From: Marinilabiliaceae bacterium UBA5213
Lineage (GTDB): Bacteria > Bacteroidota > Bacteroidia > Bacteroidales > Marinilabiliaceae
Assembly: GCA_002412555.1 (NCBI GenBank)
Contig: DHVH01000202.1
Coordinates: 1-6,774 of the forward strand
DNA length: 6,774 bases
Reading direction: 5' to 3'
The translations under genes were made by a program, and so were the position numbers. The notes under the pieces were generated by a model. That model was not told the origin of the DNA. It searched no databases and worked only from the letters and a program-made list of their open reading frames with translations. Shown here in pieces: positions 5,414-6,774 of the stretch (its first letter is position 1; each line of letters begins with the position of its first letter).

Positions 5414-6774
5414 ATGAAGGCATTATTTACCCTTACATGTCTGTGGATCTCCTGTACCCACCTACTATTGGCCACTTCTGCGGCCGACAGCCTTTTAACC
5501 GCCTATGAAATAAGCAAGGATAGTACCGAAAAAACAGAACTGGCCATTCTTCTATCGCGCGAATACAACCGTATGCAGGATAAGCACCAACAAGCCCTTG
5601 CCTACGCCCACCAGGCAGTGAAATTGGCAGAGCTACTAAACCAACCATTATTACTGGCGCAGGGTCTGGATAATCTTGGATTGCTTTACCGTTACAACCA
5701 ACAGTATGCCCAGGCCATTCCTCTGCACCGCAGGGCTTACAATCTGATTGCCGAACTACCTGATGCGGCCAACGACAAAATGCGCTTTGCCAACAATGTT
5801 GGCGTAGCCGCGCGCTACGACCAGGACCATGTCCTTGCCGTAGAATACTATCTGAAAGCTTTGGGCATTGCCCAAAGCGAAAAGGACCTGCGCAACATTG
5901 CCATTTCCAGCAACGGTCTGGGCAACAGTCTCAGCTACCTCGACCCCGGTAGTCAGGAAGCCATGACCCATTTTCGCCGAGCCCTGCAAGCCGAACGTGA
6001 CAGAGGCAATCAACGTGGAACCGCCATGAACCTGCTGTCCATTGCCAGCTATCACACACGTCTGGGCAATTACACCCAGGCCCATACCCTACTCAACGAG
6101 CTGCTCAGTATCAACCAACAAATCAAGGATAACCATGGCATTGCCATTACCTTTGAATATTTCGGTCACAATTATCTCGAAGAAGGCTTACAACCCGACC
6201 AGGCCGTGAGCTACTACCAGCAATCTTTGGAACTATTTAAGGAGCTCAATAACCGTCAAAAGATGGCCGATTTGGAGCTGAATTTGGGACAGACAGCAGA
6301 ATTAAGACAGCAACACCCGGTGGCCCGGAAGCATTACCAGCAGGCTTTGTCCATTGCTAAGGAAGGAGACCACAAAGCCCTCATCGCCGCAGCCGCGGAG
6401 CGCCTTTCCAGCCTCCATGAAAGCGCAGGCGATTATCGCCTGGCCCTTCACTACCACAAAAAAGCCGAAGCCTTCAACGACAGTCTCGATTTAATGCACC
6501 AACAGTCTGTGATACAAGGCCTTCAAATGCAATACGATTTTGGGCAGAAAGAAAATGAAATCCAACTCTTACGCGCCAATCAGGAAACCAGGGAAGCTGA
6601 GCTGTTTGCCCAGAAGGAGCGCTTCAAAAGAGAACGTATTTTATACAGTGCCATTATCCTGGCTTTGTTAAGCATCACCTCCCTGATCATATTGAGTCTG
6701 CGCAACCTCAACCTCAAAAAAACCATGCGGCTCAAGGAGGAAGAACAAAAGCGTGAACGCCTCGAACAGGAATA
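5414..6774 (+). CDS. TPR-repeat membrane sensor protein (C-terminal output domain cut by window edge)
   Basis: The frame is open from the ATG at 5414 to the window end, 453 complete codons. Residues 1-23 form a signal peptide (KALFTLTCLWIS, hydrophobic core, cleavage likely at TSA/AD); no good lipobox surrounds Cys14. Then come about eight TPR units at roughly 41-75, 79-113, 123-157, 160-197, 200-236, 241-277, 281-316 and 320-356, with typical patterns such as GNYTQAHTLL and AVSYYQQSLELF. A charged coiled coil (377-408) leads into one membrane helix (409-431, SAIILALLSITSLIIL) and a second charged helix (432-453, KEEEQKRERLEQE). TPRs therefore lie in the periplasm and an output domain is expected in the cytosol. 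In Bacteroidota this layout usually ends in a histidine kinase or LuxR/AraC-type DNA-binding domain; which one cannot be told here. The last two bases, ta, could even begin a stop codon. It is divergent from the AraC regulator and shares its promoter region. There is no Shine-Dalgarno sequence. The codons are more G+C-rich than in the antiporter. Confidence 0.88.
   Translation, partial: MKALFTLTCLWISCTHLLLATSAADSLLTAYEISKDSTEKTELAILLSREYNRMQDKHQQALAYAHQAVKLAELLNQPLLLAQGLDNLGLLYRYNQQYAQAIPLHRRAYNLIAELPDAANDKMRFANNVGVAARYDQDHVLAVEYYLKALGIAQSEKDLRNIAISSNGLGNSLSYLDPGSQEAMTHFRRALQAERDRGNQRGTAMNLLSIASYHTRLGNYTQAHTLLNELLSINQQIKDNHGIAITFEYFGHNYLEEGLQPDQAVSYYQQSLELFKELNNRQKMADLELNLGQTAELRQQHPVARKHYQQALSIAKEGDHKALIAAAAERLSSLHESAGDYRLALHYHKKAEAFNDSLDLMHQQSVIQGLQMQYDFGQKENEIQLLRANQETREAELFAQKERFKRERILYSAIILALLSITSLIILSLRNLNLKKTMRLKEEEQKRERLEQE

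Noticed and set aside
5414..5485. Lipoprotein signal with Cys14 in the TPR protein
   Set aside because: The residues before Cys14 (W-I-S) do not fit a lipobox, and a normal signal peptidase I site (TSA/AD) follows at about residue 23.
1..6774. Defence system, mobile element, CRISPR, phage or toxin-antitoxin content
   Set aside because: All long frames match housekeeping, regulatory or transport families; no spaced repeats, terminal inverted repeats, transposase or nuclease motifs were seen.

Overview
The window looks like chromosomal DNA from a member of the Bacteroidota. The evidence is moderate G+C, no strong Shine-Dalgarno sequences in front of most genes, A-rich leaders, perfect matches to the Bacteroidota -7 promoter element TAnnTTTG in gene-to-gene gaps, and proteins typical of that phylum (signal peptide-TPR-coiled coil-membrane helix sensor, YceI, pirin and DOPA-dioxygenase cluster). 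A finer placement is not supported. Both ends cut through genes. There are no tRNA or rRNA genes, CRISPR arrays, insertion sequences or phage genes.

Layout. Positions 1-1953 hold a leftward cluster read in the order yceI (1953-1426), pirin (1309-590) and a ygiD-type extradiol dioxygenase (553 to beyond the left edge). A 303-base divergent gap (1954-2256) carries the yceI promoter, a tandem 21-bp direct repeat just upstream of it, and a UUCG-capped hairpin. A large CPA2-type cation:proton antiporter with a UspA-like cytosolic tail runs rightward (2257-4404). It converges on a leftward AraC-family regulator (5289-4450). A 124-base divergent gap (5290-5413) has one perfect -7 box on each strand. 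The last gene (5414 to beyond the right edge) is a secreted/membrane-anchored TPR protein whose output domain lies outside the window.

How the genes may work together. YceI (polyprenoid/isoprenoid-binding lipocalin fold), pirin (Fe-cupin, quercetinase-like in some members) and YgiD (Zn-dependent ring-cleaving dioxygenase) are all linked to small aromatic, quinone or prenoid compounds. Clustered on one strand, they suggest a small redox or aromatic-compound response operon; this is inference. The antiporter is a separate transcription unit for ion or pH homeostasis. The AraC regulator and TPR sensor share a control region and may form a regulatory pair.

Novelty. I see no clear new multi-gene system. 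The observations most worth checking are regulatory: the 21-bp-phased direct repeat upstream of yceI, the 12-bp perfect hairpin that contains the pirin stop codon, and an araC promoter placed so close to the ATG that the mRNA could be leaderless.
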